Below are positions 43,538 through 52,852 of a stretch of 64,000 nt of DNA, piece by piece. The notes under the pieces are model-generated. The model did no database searches. It was not told where the DNA came from and was given only the letters and a program-made list of their open reading frames with translations. Where the stretch lies: assembly GCF_014200595.1 (NCBI RefSeq), contig NZ_JACHCG010000001.1, positions 1,550,001-1,614,000 on the forward strand. Direction: 5' to 3'. How positions within the stretch are numbered: position 1 is the stretch's first letter; the number at the start of each line of letters is the position of its first letter. This DNA is from Pedobacter cryoconitis. GTDB taxonomy: Bacteria; Bacteroidota; Bacteroidia; Sphingobacteriales; Sphingobacteriaceae. The translations under genes and the position numbers were made by a program.

Positions 43538-44684
43538 TAACCAGGAAGTACCAACGTTCAAGCCAAAAAAAAGTGTAGCACTTTCGGGTGTTGTAGCAGG
43601 GAATACTGCTTTATGCAGTGTAGGGAAAAATGGTAATGATTTACATTACAGAGGTTATAATATTCTGGACTTAGCAGAAAAAGCCGAATTTGAAGAAGTA
43701 GCTTACCTGCTTATTTACGGTTCTTTACCTACTAAACCACAACTGACAAATTATAAGACCAAGTTAAGGTCACTCCGGGGACTGCCTAATTCGGTTAAAA
43801 ATATTTTACAGCAGATTCCGGCAGCTGCGCATCCGATGGACGTAATGCGTTCCACGGTATCGGCCATTGGCAGTATACAACCGGAAAAGGATGATCATAA
43901 TATTGCAGGAACAAGAGACATCGCCGATAAATTACTGGCTTGTTTCAGCTCTGCACTATTATACTGGTATCATTACGCACACAATGGAAAAATCATCGAG
44001 GTAGAAACGGATGATGATTCGATTGGCGGACATTTCTTACATCTTTTACATGGTCGCAAACCTTCAGCATCCTGGGTAGATGCCATGCAGATCTCACTTA
44101 ACCTGTATGCAGAGCATGAGTTCAATGCTTCTACTTTTACCAGTAGGGTAATTGCAGGAACAGGTTCTGATATCTATTCAGCTATTACAGGAGCGATAGG
44201 GGCATTGCGCGGACCTAAGCATGGTGGTGCAAATGAGGTAGCTTTTGATATACAGAGCCGTTATAATTCACCTGATGAGGCTGAAGAAGATATTCGCAGG
44301 CGTGTAGCTAACAAAGAAGTAATCATCGGATTTGGTCATCCGGTTTACACTATTTCAGATCCAAGAAACGTAGTCATTAAAAAGGTAGCCAAAGAGCTTT
44401 CGGAAGAGGCAGGAGACATGCTGCTTTACAATGTTGCGGAGCGTTTGGAAACCCTGATGTGGGAGGAGAAAAAGATGTTCCCGAATCTGGATTGGTTCTC
44501 CGCAGTTTCTTATCATTTAATGGGTGTACCCACCTTAATGTTCACTCCGCTTTTTGTGATTTCAAGAGTTACAGGATGGAGTGCACATATTATCGAACAA
44601 AGACAAGATGGGAAAATCATCAGGCCGAGTGCCAATTATACAGGCCCTGAAAACAGGGAATTTGTTTCAGTTGAAAATCGTTAA
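43530..44684 (+). CDS. prpC: 2-methylcitrate synthase
   Basis: A 384-residue citrate synthase-fold protein. It has [21 protein letters not shown] at the N-terminus, [12 protein letters not shown] near residue 230 and the catalytic His in [15 protein letters not shown] near 270, all typical of 2-methylcitrate synthases. Position between prpB and prpD decides against ordinary citrate synthase. It condenses propionyl-CoA and oxaloacetate to 2-methylcitrate. Its first eight bases overlap prpB, so the two are translationally coupled; prpD follows after 29 bp. Confidence 0.96.
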   Translation: MIDNQEVPTFKPKKSVALSGVVAGNTALCSVGKNGNDLHYRGYNILDLAEKAEFEEVAYLLIYGSLPTKPQLTNYKTKLRSLRGLPNSVKNILQQIPAAAHPMDVMRSTVSAIGSIQPEKDDHNIAGTRDIADKLLACFSSALLYWYHYAHNGKIIEVETDDDSIGGHFLHLLHGRKPSASWVDAMQISLNLYAEHEFNASTFTSRVIAGTGSDIYSAITGAIGALRGPKHGGANEVAFDIQSRYNSPDEAEEDIRRRVANKEVIIGFGHPVYTISDPRNVVIKKVAKELSEEAGDMLLYNVAERLETLMWEEKKMFPNLDWFSAVSYHLMGVPTLMFTPLFVISRVTGWSAHIIEQRQDGKIIRPSANYTGPENREFVSVENR

Positions 44685-44713
44685 AAGTAATCGTTAATAA
44701 ATCAGATAAAAAA

Positions 44714-46165
44714 ATGTCATCACACATCTCAAATGAAAGACCACAAACTGATCAGGTATTAGTTGATATTGTGGATTATGTATTGAATTACGAAATAAAA
44801 AATGAACTGGCCTGGAAAACAGCACACTACTGTTTGCTGGATACTTTAGGATGCGGTTTGGAAGCGCTAACTTATCCTGCCTGCACTAAATTATTAGGCC
44901 CTGTGGTACAGGGTACCATTGTTCCCAATGGGGCTAAAGTTCCGGGAACACAATTTCAATTAGACCCGATTCAGGCAGCATTCAATATCGGTACAATTAT
45001 TCGCTGGCTGGATTTTAACGACACGTGGCTGGCAGCAGAATGGGGCCATCCTTCGGATAATTTAGGTGGTATTCTGGCTACTGCTGATTGGCTTTCCAGA
45101 ACATCTGTTGCCAATGGAAAACCTGCATTACTGATGAAAGATGTATTGGAAGGGATGATCAAAGCACATGAAATTCAGGGTGTACTAGCTTTGGAGAACT
45201 CTTTCAACAAAGTGGGATTAGACCATGTTATCCTGGTTAAAGTAGCTTCTACAGCTGTTGTTGGAAAATTAATCGGGCTTACCCGTGATGAATTGGTCAA
45301 TGCAGTTTCACTGGCTTTTGTAGATGGACAAGCTTTAAGGACTTATCGTCATTCTCCAAATACTGGAAGCCGTAAGTCGTGGGCTGCGGGAGATGCAACT
45401 TCGCGCGCTGTTCGTTTGGCGTTAATTGCGAAAACAGGAGAGATGGGTTATCCATCTGTACTGACCGCTAAAACCTGGGGATTTTATGATGTCTTGTTCA
45501 AAGGAAATGAGTTCAGGTTCCAACGTGATTACGGTTCTTATGTGATGGAAAATGTACTGTTCAAAATTTCTTTCCCTGCTGAGTTTCACTCTCAAACTGC
45601 GGTAGAAGCTGCCATGACGATTCATGAGAAATTAAAGGCGTCAGGCAAAACAACGGATGATATCAAAAAGATAACTATTCGTACGCATGAAGCGGCTATT
45701 CGTATCATTGATAAGAAAGGGCCATTAAATAATCCTGCGGACAGGGACCATTGTATCCAGTATATGGTTGCTGTACCGTTAATTTATGGAAGGTTAACTG
45801 CTGCCGATTATGAAGACAACATCGCAGTTGATTCAAGAATTGATTTATTACGTGCGCAGATGGAATGTGTGGAAGATGTACAATTTACCACAGATTACCA
45901 TGATCCTGCAAAACGTTCGATTGCCAATGCATTGCTTGTGGAATTAAATGATGGAACTGTGCTGGAAGAAGTTGTAGTTGAATATCCTATCGGGCATCAG
46001 CGCAGAAGAGCAGAAGGGATTCCTGAGTTATTGAAGAAGTTCAAGATCAATCTTGCGCGGAAATTCCCTGAAAAACAACAACAGGCTGTTTTACATGCTG
46101 CATTAGATTACAGCAGACTTGCCAATACGCCTGTAGATGAATTCATGGATTTACTGGTAATTTAA
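44714..46165 (+). CDS. prpD: 2-methylcitrate dehydratase
   Basis: A 483-residue MmgE/PrpD-family protein of normal PrpD length. Typical segments are [15 protein letters not shown] near residue 42, [20 protein letters not shown] near 97, [15 protein letters not shown] and [18 protein letters not shown] near 285. It dehydrates 2-methylcitrate to 2-methylaconitate; the usual next step uses an aconitase, which is not in the window. This is an Fe-S-independent, cofactor-free enzyme, so the operon pattern is prpBCD without acnD/prpF. The thioesterase gene follows after 25 bp. Confidence 0.96.
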   Translation: MSSHISNERPQTDQVLVDIVDYVLNYEIKNELAWKTAHYCLLDTLGCGLEALTYPACTKLLGPVVQGTIVPNGAKVPGTQFQLDPIQAAFNIGTIIRWLDFNDTWLAAEWGHPSDNLGGILATADWLSRTSVANGKPALLMKDVLEGMIKAHEIQGVLALENSFNKVGLDHVILVKVASTAVVGKLIGLTRDELVNAVSLAFVDGQALRTYRHSPNTGSRKSWAAGDATSRAVRLALIAKTGEMGYPSVLTAKTWGFYDVLFKGNEFRFQRDYGSYVMENVLFKISFPAEFHSQTAVEAAMTIHEKLKASGKTTDDIKKITIRTHEAAIRIIDKKGPLNNPADRDHCIQYMVAVPLIYGRLTAADYEDNIAVDSRIDLLRAQMECVEDVQFTTDYHDPAKRSIANALLVELNDGTVLEEVVVEYPIGHQRRRAEGIPELLKKFKINLARKFPEKQQQAVLHAALDYSRLANTPVDEFMDLLVI

Positions 46166-46190
46166 TTATTTTAAATGAACTTCGTCACAA

Positions 46191-46574
46191 ATGACAACAG
46201 AAGAAAAAATTGATCAATCGGAGACCCATGTTTTTAAAGTGGTATTTCCTGATACGACCAATCATCACAATACGATGTTCGGCGGAAGAATATTAATGAT
46301 GATGACCGAAACGGCGTTTATGACGGCAACCCGGTTTTGCCGGAAGAGTTTTGTGCTGGTGAGCAGTGGTCAGATAGATTTTAAAAAGCCTATTCCTGCT
46401 GGTTCTATGGTTGAATTGGTAGGCAGGGTGGAGCGTATTGGCAATACCAGTATTACTATTCAGGTAGAGGTCTATCTGGAAAAAATGAGGGAAGAGTTCA
46501 GAGAAAAGGTAGTGAGCGGTGCGTTTACTTTAGTCGCAATTGACGAGGATAATAAACCTGTTTTAATCCGTTAA
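46191..46574 (+). CDS. Acyl-CoA thioesterase (hotdog fold)
   Basis: A 127-residue single-hotdog thioesterase of the YciA/cytosolic acyl-CoA hydrolase type. The motif VFPDTTNHHNTMFGGRILMMMTE (with the family N-x-x-x-x-F-G-G core) lies near residue 17, and GQIDFKKPIPAGSMVELVGRV follows. It hydrolyses acyl-CoA in the cytosol. As the last gene of the prp operon, it may relieve the trapping of CoA as propionyl- or other short-chain acyl-CoA; that is inference from position. A perfect terminator follows 6 bp after its stop. Confidence 0.9.
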   Translation: MTTEEKIDQSETHVFKVVFPDTTNHHNTMFGGRILMMMTETAFMTATRFCRKSFVLVSSGQIDFKKPIPAGSMVELVGRVERIGNTSITIQVEVYLEKMREEFREKVVSGAFTLVAIDEDNKPVLIR

Positions 46575-46580
46575 ATCCTT

Positions 46581-46611
46581 AACCAACCCGGCTTTAAAAG
46601 CCGGGTTGGTT
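46581..46611. terminator. Bidirectional terminator between prp operon and lrp gene
   Basis: A long perfect hairpin, AACCAACCCGGCTTT paired with AAAGCCGGGTTGGTT, separated by one base, with T-rich and A-rich flanks. It ends both the prp operon and the convergent Lrp-type gene. Confidence 0.92.
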
Positions 46612-46612
46612 T

Positions 46613-47074
46613 TTAAAAACTAATATTATAAGAGTTTTTGATTTCTGCCATTGCAAAAGTACTATGTGTACTTCCTATGCTTTTAACAGAGCCTAATTTG
46701 TTAAAAACAAAATCCTGGTAATGTTTCATATCTCTGGCGTAAACCTTTAGTATAAAATCAAAGTCCCCCGAAATATTATAACATTCCACCACTTCATCGA
46801 TCTTTAAAATGTCTTCTACAAATTGGTGACCTATTTTTCTATCGTGTTGTTTGAGTTTAATATTGCAAAAGACTATGAATCCCTGGTTAAATTTTTCGGG
46901 ATCAAGTATCGCAATATACTTTTTAATATATCCATTACTTTCCAGTCTTTTTACCCGTTCAAAAACAGGCGATGGTGATAAACTTACTTTAGCCGCAAGC
47001 TCTTTTATCGTGTAATTTGAATTGTTACCTAATATCTTCAGCAGCAATAAATCTGTATCATCTAATTCGTCCAT
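46613..47074 (-). CDS. Lrp/AsnC-family transcriptional regulator
   Basis: A 153-residue Lrp-type regulator: N-terminal helix-turn-helix (about 5-60; NYTIKELAAKVSLSPSPVFERVKRLESNG) and a C-terminal RAM ligand-binding domain (about 70-150; VVECYNISGDFDFILKVYARDM). Such proteins sense amino acids and control their metabolism. It is divergent from metE with 236 bp between. An exact -7 box and a dyad in the promoter spacer suggest autorepression; control of metE is a plausible inference. Confidence 0.94.
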   Translation of the reverse strand: MDELDDTDLLLLKILGNNSNYTIKELAAKVSLSPSPVFERVKRLESNGYIKKYIAILDPEKFNQGFIVFCNIKLKQHDRKIGHQFVEDILKIDEVVECYNISGDFDFILKVYARDMKHYQDFVFNKLGSVKSIGSTHSTFAMAEIKNSYNISF

Positions 47075-47097
47075 AGAATAATTTTCCTTAGTGATGC

Positions 47098-47129
47098 CAA
47101 AAATAAAGACTTAAAAGCATAATATGCTT
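47098..47129 (-). promoter_or_regulatory. lrp promoter with dyad operator
   Basis: On the minus strand TATTTTTG (47098-47105) matches TAnnTTTG exactly, 23 bp before the ATG. The perfect dyad AAGCATA-A-TATGCTT (47115-47129) begins nine bases above it, within the -33/-7 spacer, a place that fits autorepression by the Lrp protein. Confidence 0.5.
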
Positions 47130-47198
47130 CTGTTTTATCATAAAAAAGTTATTTATCCTTATTTATTGCAAGTAATAAAGTTTTAAAATCTTCATATA

Positions 47199-47206
47199 TA
47201 CCTTTG
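47199..47206 (+). promoter_or_regulatory. Predicted -7 box of metE
   Basis: TACCTTTG matches TAnnTTTG exactly and lies 104 bp before the metE ATG. No -33 TTG is clear at the standard distance. The leader of about 98 bases shows no SAM or cobalamin riboswitch motifs. Confidence 0.5.
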
Positions 47207-47310
47207 TAAGGAATTAAAAACTGATTTGTAGCAAATAGAGCACTGGTTATTGAGAAATAAACGGGGAGTTTTTTACAATGATTATTAACCATTTAAAAAG
47301 TTGAACAAAG

Positions 47311-49626
47311 ATGCAAACGCACAACCTTGGCTATCCGCGAATTGGTAGCAACAGAGAACTAAAAAAAGCCTGTGAACAATACTGGGCAGGAAAAATTACT
47401 TTAGCAGAGCTATTAAGTAAAGGAAAAAATATATCAGAACATAACTGGAAATTACAACAGGAAGCGGGAATAGACCTGATCCCTTCTAACGATTTTTCGT
47501 ATTATGACCAGATCCTGGATATGTCCTTAACAGTAGGTGCTATTCCAAGGCGCTATAATCAGGTAGCCTTAAAATCCAATAATGAAATGGATTTGTATTT
47601 TGCTATGGCAAGAGGTTATCAGAAAGAAGGATTGGACATTACCGCAATGGAAATGACAAAATGGTTAGATACAAATTACCATTATATCGTTCCTGAATTT
47701 TACAAAGATCAGGAGTTCAAATTATTCTCTAATAAAATCGTTAACGAGTTTGTAAGTGCAAAGCGTTTAGGCATCAATAGCAAGCCTGTAATCATTGGCC
47801 CGGTTTCTTACCTGTTATTAGGGAAAGAAAAAGAGGAAGGCTTTGATAAACTGGATTTAGTGAAACGTTTACTTCCAGTATATGTAAAGATTTTAACGGA
47901 GTTAAAAGCACATGGAGCTGAATGGGTACAATTTGATGAACCATTCCTGGCTTTAGATATTAATGCTCAGGCAAAAGAAGCTTATCAGTATGTTTATGCA
48001 GAGCTGAAAAAGAAATTTCCACAACTGAAAATCCTGGTAGCTACTTATTTTGAGGGTTTAAAAGATAATCTGGTTTTAGCAGCGTCATTACCTGTTCATG
48101 CTTTACATATTGATCTGGTACGTAATCCAGAGCAATTGGATGAGGTACTGAATGCTATTCCTGAGCAATTGATTTTATCTCTGGGGGTAGTTGATGGAAG
48201 AAATGTCTGGAAAAATGATTTTGAGCAATCTTTGTCGATCATAAAAAAAGCAGTGGATCAACTAGGAAGCGACCGCGTACTGATTGCACCTTCGTGCTCT
48301 TTGTTGCATTCGCCTTGTGATCTGGATTTAGAAACCAATGATCAAACTTTAACTCCTGAGATTAAACAATGGTTAGCTTTTGCTAAACAAAAGATTGATG
48401 AAGTAGTGACGTTGAAGGCTTTGGCCTGTGAAAACCCTGATGCAATTGCATTGGAGAAATTAGAAAAAAATAAAAAGGCTACTTCCAACCGCAGAACATC
48501 GAAACTGATTCACAATGAGCAAATCAAACAGCGTGTAAGTGCGATTACGGCTAAAGATGCAGCGCGTACAAGTCCTTTTCCTGTACGTAAAAAAATACAG
48601 CAGGAAATTTTACAGTTGCCTCTTTTTCCAACGACAACTATAGGTTCATTTCCACAGACTCCTGAGGTTAGAAGCTGGAGAGCGCAATTCAAGAAAGGCG
48701 AAATTACTCCGGCAGAATATGATACCTTATTGAAAAAAGAGACAGAAGAAACAATTCGCTGGCAAGAAGAAGTAGGTATTGATGTATTGGTTCATGGTGA
48801 GTTTGAACGCAATGACATGGTAGAATATTTTGGCGAACAGCTGGATGGTTTCACCTTTACAAAAAATGGCTGGGTACAAAGTTATGGTAGTCGTTGTGTT
48901 AAGCCTCCTATCATCTATGGAGATGTACACAGACCAGAGGCAATGACTGTTTACTGGACGGAATTTGCACAATCATTGACTAAAAGTTTGGTGAAAGGTA
49001 TGTTGACCGGCCCTGTTACGATTTTACAATGGTCTTTTGTCCGCAATGACCAGCCACGTTCTGTTACTTGTAACCAAATCGCATTTGCGATTCGTGATGA
49101 AGTGGCAGACCTGGAAAAAGCGGGGATCAAAGTTATCCAGATTGATGAGCCAGCTATCCGTGAAGGTTTACCTTTAAGAAAAGCAGATTGGCAAGCTTAT
49201 TTGCAATGGGCAGTAAACGCGTTTAAAATTTCAGCAAGTGGTGTAAATGATGGAACACAGATTCATACACATATGTGTTATTCTGAATTTAATGATATCA
49301 TTCAGAATATTGCTGATATGGATGCGGATGTAATTACCATTGAGTGCTCGCGTTCACAAATGGAACTATTAGATGCTTTTGCTGATTTCAAATATCCGAA
49401 TGATATCGGGCCGGGAGTTTATGATATCCATTCTCCAAGGGTACCTTCAAAGGAAGAAATGGTAGCGCTTTTAGTAAAAGCGAAAGCTGTGATTCCAGCT
49501 GAGCAACTTTGGGTAAACCCTGATTGCGGATTAAAAACCCGCCATTGGCCAGAAACTAAAAGTGCTTTAATTGCAATGGTCGCAGCAGCTAAAGAACTAA
49601 GTGCAAAGGAATACGCATTAAATTAG
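47311..49626 (+). CDS. metE: Cobalamin-independent methionine synthase
   Basis: A 771-residue MetE of normal length with the two barrels: N-terminal (LGYPRIGSNRELKKACEQYW; about 1-360) and C-terminal catalytic (about 430-770; TTIGSFPQTPEVRSWRAQFK). Zinc ligands are visible in IHTHMCYSEF and NPDCGLKTR, and IQIDEPAIREGLPLR contacts the substrate. It transfers a methyl group from methyltetrahydropteroyl-polyglutamate to homocysteine. In many bacteria metE is under a B12 riboswitch; here the leader shows none, though one lies 4.9 kb upstream ahead of prpB. The divergent Lrp gene is the likely local regulator. Confidence 0.97.
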   Translation: MQTHNLGYPRIGSNRELKKACEQYWAGKITLAELLSKGKNISEHNWKLQQEAGIDLIPSNDFSYYDQILDMSLTVGAIPRRYNQVALKSNNEMDLYFAMARGYQKEGLDITAMEMTKWLDTNYHYIVPEFYKDQEFKLFSNKIVNEFVSAKRLGINSKPVIIGPVSYLLLGKEKEEGFDKLDLVKRLLPVYVKILTELKAHGAEWVQFDEPFLALDINAQAKEAYQYVYAELKKKFPQLKILVATYFEGLKDNLVLAASLPVHALHIDLVRNPEQLDEVLNAIPEQLILSLGVVDGRNVWKNDFEQSLSIIKKAVDQLGSDRVLIAPSCSLLHSPCDLDLETNDQTLTPEIKQWLAFAKQKIDEVVTLKALACENPDAIALEKLEKNKKATSNRRTSKLIHNEQIKQRVSAITAKDAARTSPFPVRKKIQQEILQLPLFPTTTIGSFPQTPEVRSWRAQFKKGEITPAEYDTLLKKETEETIRWQEEVGIDVLVHGEFERNDMVEYFGEQLDGFTFTKNGWVQSYGSRCVKPPIIYGDVHRPEAMTVYWTEFAQSLTKSLVKGMLTGPVTILQWSFVRNDQPRSVTCNQIAFAIRDEVADLEKAGIKVIQIDEPAIREGLPLRKADWQAYLQWAVNAFKISASGVNDGTQIHTHMCYSEFNDIIQNIADMDADVITIECSRSQMELLDAFADFKYPNDIGPGVYDIHSPRVPSKEEMVALLVKAKAVIPAEQLWVNPDCGLKTRHWPETKSALIAMVAAAKELSAKEYALN

Positions 49627-49650
49627 CTATAAATGCCTGATGAGGCAATA

Positions 49651-49683
49651 AAACCCGCTATACAATTTGTATAGCGGGTTTCT
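49651..49683 (+). terminator. Rho-independent terminator after metE
   Basis: AAACCCGCTATACAA (49651-49665) pairs with TTGTATAGCGGGTTT (49667-49681), a perfect 15-pair stem. Confidence 0.88.
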
Positions 49684-49724
49684 TCGTTGATGAAGTTCTG
49701 CTTCGGCAAATAAATGAAAAAAAA

Positions 49725-49772
49725 CTTGTGTAGTTAAATAGCTACATTTATATTTGTAGTCAAATAGCTACA
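49725..49772 (+). promoter_or_regulatory. ArsR-type promoter with two tandem operators
   Basis: -33 CTTG (49725-49728) and -7 TATATTTG (49749-49756; exact TAnnTTTG) are 20 bp apart. Two near-identical 18-base dyads occur 26 bp apart: TGTAGTTAAATAGCTACA (49729-49746), which fills the spacer, and TGTAGTCAAATAGCTACA (49755-49772), which covers the expected start site and ends two bases before the ATG. This layout fits tight autorepression by the ArsR protein encoded next. Confidence 0.75.
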
Positions 49773-49774
49773 TA

Positions 49775-50095
49775 ATGAATTTAAGACGAGACGTATTTCA
49801 GGCGATAGCAGATCCGACCAGGAGGGCCATCCTGTTATTGGTTGCTTCACAATCCTTAACAGCAGGGGCAATAGCGGCAAATTTTAATACTGCCAGGCCA
49901 ACAGTTTCCAAACATCTGCAAATACTTACAGAATGTGAACTGCTGGAACAAAAACAAACGGGCAGGGAAATTTACTATCAGACGAATGCGAAAAAGATGA
50001 AGGACATAGCTGACTTTATCGAACCGTTCCGCCAGTTGTGGGATGACAGGTTTAACAAATTGGAAAGTATCATGAAAAATTATCAACCAAAATAA
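49775..50095 (+). CDS. ArsR-family transcriptional repressor
   Basis: A 106-residue winged-helix regulator ([26 protein letters not shown], then the recognition helix in [23 protein letters not shown]). The metal-binding CxC of ArsR/SmtB is absent, so it belongs to the non-metal group often paired with SRPBCC (AHSA1) proteins. It begins an operon with an SRPBCC protein (9 bp gap) and a DUF4256 protein (11 bp gap). Two tandem operators in its promoter indicate autorepression. The inducer is unknown. Confidence 0.93.
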   Translation: MNLRRDVFQAIADPTRRAILLLVASQSLTAGAIAANFNTARPTVSKHLQILTECELLEQKQTGREIYYQTNAKKMKDIADFIEPFRQLWDDRFNKLESIMKNYQPK

Positions 50096-50104
50096 TAGCA
50101 TCAT

Positions 50105-50578
50105 ATGGAACAAAAAACAAAAGTTAATGCCGAAGAAGGTAAACAGGAGGTAACAATTACAAGAGAATTTGACTTGCCGCTGGAGTTACTTTTCAAAGCA
50201 TGTGCGGAGCCTGAAATTATTGCACAGTGGATGGGAACGAAGGTGTTGAAAATGGAAAGCCAGAAGCATGGCAGTTATCAGTTTGAAACGAGCGATGCAA
50301 AGGGGAATGTAGTATTCCGGGCAAATGGGGTTATTCATGAGTTTATTCCAAACCAAAAAATTACCCGGACATTTGAAATGGAAAACACACCTTTTGGCGT
50401 CCAGCTTGAATTTGTAGAATTTGAAAAACTAACTGATCATACTAGTCAGTTGCGTATGCGGGTAATTTATGAATCACTGGCACAAAGGAATCAGGTTTTA
50501 CAATTGCCTTTTGTTCAGGGAATTAATATGGCACATAACAGGTTACAGGATATTGTTGGTAAAAATAATTTCAATTAA
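50105..50578 (+). CDS. SRPBCC (AHSA1-like) family protein
   Basis: A 157-residue START-like protein (TITREFDLPLELLFKACAEPEIIAQWMG, then a helix-grip core and TFEMENTPFGVQLEFVEFEK) of the AHSA1 group. These proteins bind hydrophobic ligands in a deep cavity. It is the second gene of the ArsR operon, a pairing widely seen in bacteria, in which the ArsR protein controls its own SRPBCC partner. The ligand is unknown. Confidence 0.92.
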   Translation: MEQKTKVNAEEGKQEVTITREFDLPLELLFKACAEPEIIAQWMGTKVLKMESQKHGSYQFETSDAKGNVVFRANGVIHEFIPNQKITRTFEMENTPFGVQLEFVEFEKLTDHTSQLRMRVIYESLAQRNQVLQLPFVQGINMAHNRLQDIVGKNNFN

Positions 50579-50589
50579 TTTATACAGAA

Positions 50590-51156
50590 ATGGATAATTA
50601 TAAAGAAGAGTTCTCAGCAGCGGAACAAAAAGAGTTTTTCGGGATATTGAAAGTGCGTTTTGAGAAGAACAGGAATCGCCATAAGGATTTGGAATGGGCT
50701 GAGATACAGGAGAAACTGGAAGCTCATCCTGAAAAACTCTCGTCCTTACGGGCAATGGAAAAAACTGGCGGTGAGCCGGATGTTGTTGGTTATGATCAAA
50801 AGACAAAAGAATACATTTTCTATGATTGTTCGCCGGAAAGTCCGAAGGGGCGCAGAAGTCTTTGTTACGATCTTGAAGCGCATACGTCAAGGAAAGAGTT
50901 TAAGCCAGAAAACAATGTTATTGACGTGGCAGCTGATATGGGTGTTGAGCTTTTAACTGAAGAAGAATACAGGGAATTACAGCAAATAGGGAATTTTGAC
51001 ACCAAAACGTCGAGCTGGATAAAAACACCTGCCCATATCAGAAAGTTGGGTGGAGCTGTTTTTTGCGACCGGCGTTATGATACGGTTTTTTTATATCATA
51101 ATGGAGCAGAATCTTATTATGCGGCGCGTGGTTTCAGGGCTTCAATCCGGGTGTGA
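50590..51156 (+). CDS. DUF4256 protein
   Basis: A 188-residue cytosolic protein matching DUF4256: it begins FFGILKVRFEKNRNRHKDLEW and has MEKTGGEPDVVGYDQKTKEY, FYDCSPESPKGRRSLCYD and a C-terminal RYDTVFLYHNGAESYYAARGF. The role of the family is unknown; members often occur next to SRPBCC proteins, as here. It is the last gene of the ArsR operon and its stop lies two bases from that of the convergent AraC gene. Confidence 0.88.
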   Translation: MDNYKEEFSAAEQKEFFGILKVRFEKNRNRHKDLEWAEIQEKLEAHPEKLSSLRAMEKTGGEPDVVGYDQKTKEYIFYDCSPESPKGRRSLCYDLEAHTSRKEFKPENNVIDVAADMGVELLTEEEYRELQQIGNFDTKTSSWIKTPAHIRKLGGAVFCDRRYDTVFLYHNGAESYYAARGFRASIRV

Positions 51157-51158
51157 AT

Positions 51159-52058
51159 TTATTTCAGTAATCTGAAGCTGGACGGGATTTGTTGCGTATG
51201 CTTTTTGAAGAAGTGACTGAAGTTAGATGGATCTTCAAAACCAAGACTATAGCTGATTTGTGAAATATTCCATTCTGAATGCTTCAGCATTGCAATTGCT
51301 TCGGTAGTGATCCTATCTGAAATGTGGTTTGTAGTTGTTTTCCCTGTAACAGATTTCACAGCCCGGTTCAGGTAGTTTACATGAACCCCTAATTTATCCG
51401 CATAAGCTGCTGCTGAACGCATTTCGAATTCCTCTGATGGAGATTCAATTGGAAACTGCCTGTCCAGCAATTCATTGAAAATTGCTGTAATTCTGGCTTT
51501 TGCATCAACAAACTGATAAACTTTATCCAAAGGGGACATTTTCATGGCCAGGTGTATCAGCTCATTTAAATGGGTTCTTATCACATCATGTTTATATTCA
51601 TAGTCAGTTAACAGGTCTGCCTGCATTTTTTTAAAGATGCTGTCAACTAATTTTTCCTGTGTTTTATTTAACATGAATACTGGTTTCGCACCGTTGGCAA
51701 ATAAGGTTAGCCCGCGAATTCCATTTTTGTAATAATCGTTGTAATAGGATTCCCGAAAAATTAAATATCCCCCAAAATTGCTTTCTTCAAGCATGTCCAA
51801 AGTGTAAGGTATATCAGGATTGAAAAAAACTAAAGCAGTTCCATTTACTTCAAGACTTTTATCGCCATAATGGAGCAAAACACGACCTTTAAAAAGTGAT
51901 ACTTTATAAAAGTCGCGTCGCCGATAGCTTATTTTAGCACCATTTGAACATTGTTCATTCGTTACAATCGCAAATTGGGTTTTACCACTATTTGCAGATT
52001 GATCGTATGGCGTAAATTTATCCTTGTAAAAACTTTCTAATGATTCAGTTTTTTTCAT
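51159..52058 (-). CDS. AraC-family transcriptional regulator
   Basis: A 299-residue regulator with an N-terminal cupin-like domain (about 25-150; YKVSLFKGRVLLHYGDKSLE) and a C-terminal AraC double helix-turn-helix (about 200-297; YADKLGVHVNYLNRAVKSVTG and SLGFEDPSNFSHFFKKHTQ). It is the last gene of a minus-strand group with a monooxygenase-like protein and two SDRs (43 bp after the last SDR) and probably controls it. The effector is unknown. Confidence 0.93.
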   Translation of the reverse strand: MKKTESLESFYKDKFTPYDQSANSGKTQFAIVTNEQCSNGAKISYRRRDFYKVSLFKGRVLLHYGDKSLEVNGTALVFFNPDIPYTLDMLEESNFGGYLIFRESYYNDYYKNGIRGLTLFANGAKPVFMLNKTQEKLVDSIFKKMQADLLTDYEYKHDVIRTHLNELIHLAMKMSPLDKVYQFVDAKARITAIFNELLDRQFPIESPSEEFEMRSAAAYADKLGVHVNYLNRAVKSVTGKTTTNHISDRITTEAIAMLKHSEWNISQISYSLGFEDPSNFSHFFKKHTQQIPSSFRLLK

Positions 52059-52101
52059 TAGCTAAATCTATGCATTTCCGGGGGATTTTAACTTTTACTT
52101 G

Positions 52102-52851
52102 CTATCCGGTTACACTATTCAGGAACTTCAGCGCGTCTTGCGTTGATTTTTGTGATTTTTCGAACACTTCTTTAGTCAGACCTGCGTGGAGCTCATATTC
52201 ATCTTTTTTCAGGCCAGCCATGAGCGCATCGATAATCGTTGAGGCAGGCATTTTGTAATCTGCTTTTACTGCTTTAGAAAATGGAGTATCCACTAAGGGG
52301 GCCATAAGCTCAAATAGCTTAATAGAAGATGAATTACGTTCTAAAACAAGTCTGAGCCCCAGAATATAGGAATGTAACGCAGCCTTGGTTGCACTATAGG
52401 TCGGATGCATTAAATCAGGTACAAATGCTACAGCAGAAGTGGTTATAATCATCGCTGATTCTGGATGTACAGCAAGAAGTGGCGCTAGCTCATGCGTGAG
52501 TAAAACTGCGGAGTTATAGTTGGTCAACATCTCTTGTTTGCTGATTTCATAAGCGTTGCTACCATCTAAAAGACTATAATTAGTTGCGATACCAGCATTT
52601 AGAAAGATCATATTTAAATCGGGATATTCACTTTTGAGTGTGCTGACAAGACTGCGTACAGACTGCTCATCTGATAGGTCACATGCAATGGCAATAGCAT
52701 TTGGCAACTTTGCTGCCTCTTCTTTCAGCCTTTTCTCATTCCGGGCAATCATGATCACTTTGTTGCCCGCCTGGCTAAACTGCTTTGCAGCTTCAAGCCC
52801 CATTCCAGTTCCGCCGCCAGTAATTAGTATGGTGTTTTTAGTCGTTTTCAT
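52102..52851 (-). CDS. SDR oxidoreductase, DltE-like
   Basis: A 249-residue classical short-chain dehydrogenase. The cofactor motif TGGGTGMGLEAAK is at the N-terminus, IFLNAGIATN stands for NNAG, and the catalytic Ser-Tyr-Lys is in TTSAVAFVPDLMHPTYSATKAAL. The protein resembles the DltE-like SDRs. It starts one base after the stop of the upstream SDR, so the two are coupled. The substrate is unknown. Confidence 0.92.
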   Translation of the reverse strand: MKTTKNTILITGGGTGMGLEAAKQFSQAGNKVIMIARNEKRLKEEAAKLPNAIAIACDLSDEQSVRSLVSTLKSEYPDLNMIFLNAGIATNYSLLDGSNAYEISKQEMLTNYNSAVLLTHELAPLLAVHPESAMIITTSAVAFVPDLMHPTYSATKAALHSYILGLRLVLERNSSSIKLFELMAPLVDTPFSKAVKADYKMPASTIIDALMAGLKKDEYELHAGLTKEVFEKSQKSTQDALKFLNSVTG

Positions 52852-52852
52852 T

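Noticed and set aside
47075..47310. SAM or cobalamin riboswitch in the metE leader
   Set aside because: None of the conserved cobalamin segments found at 42262-42433 and no SAM-type core is present.
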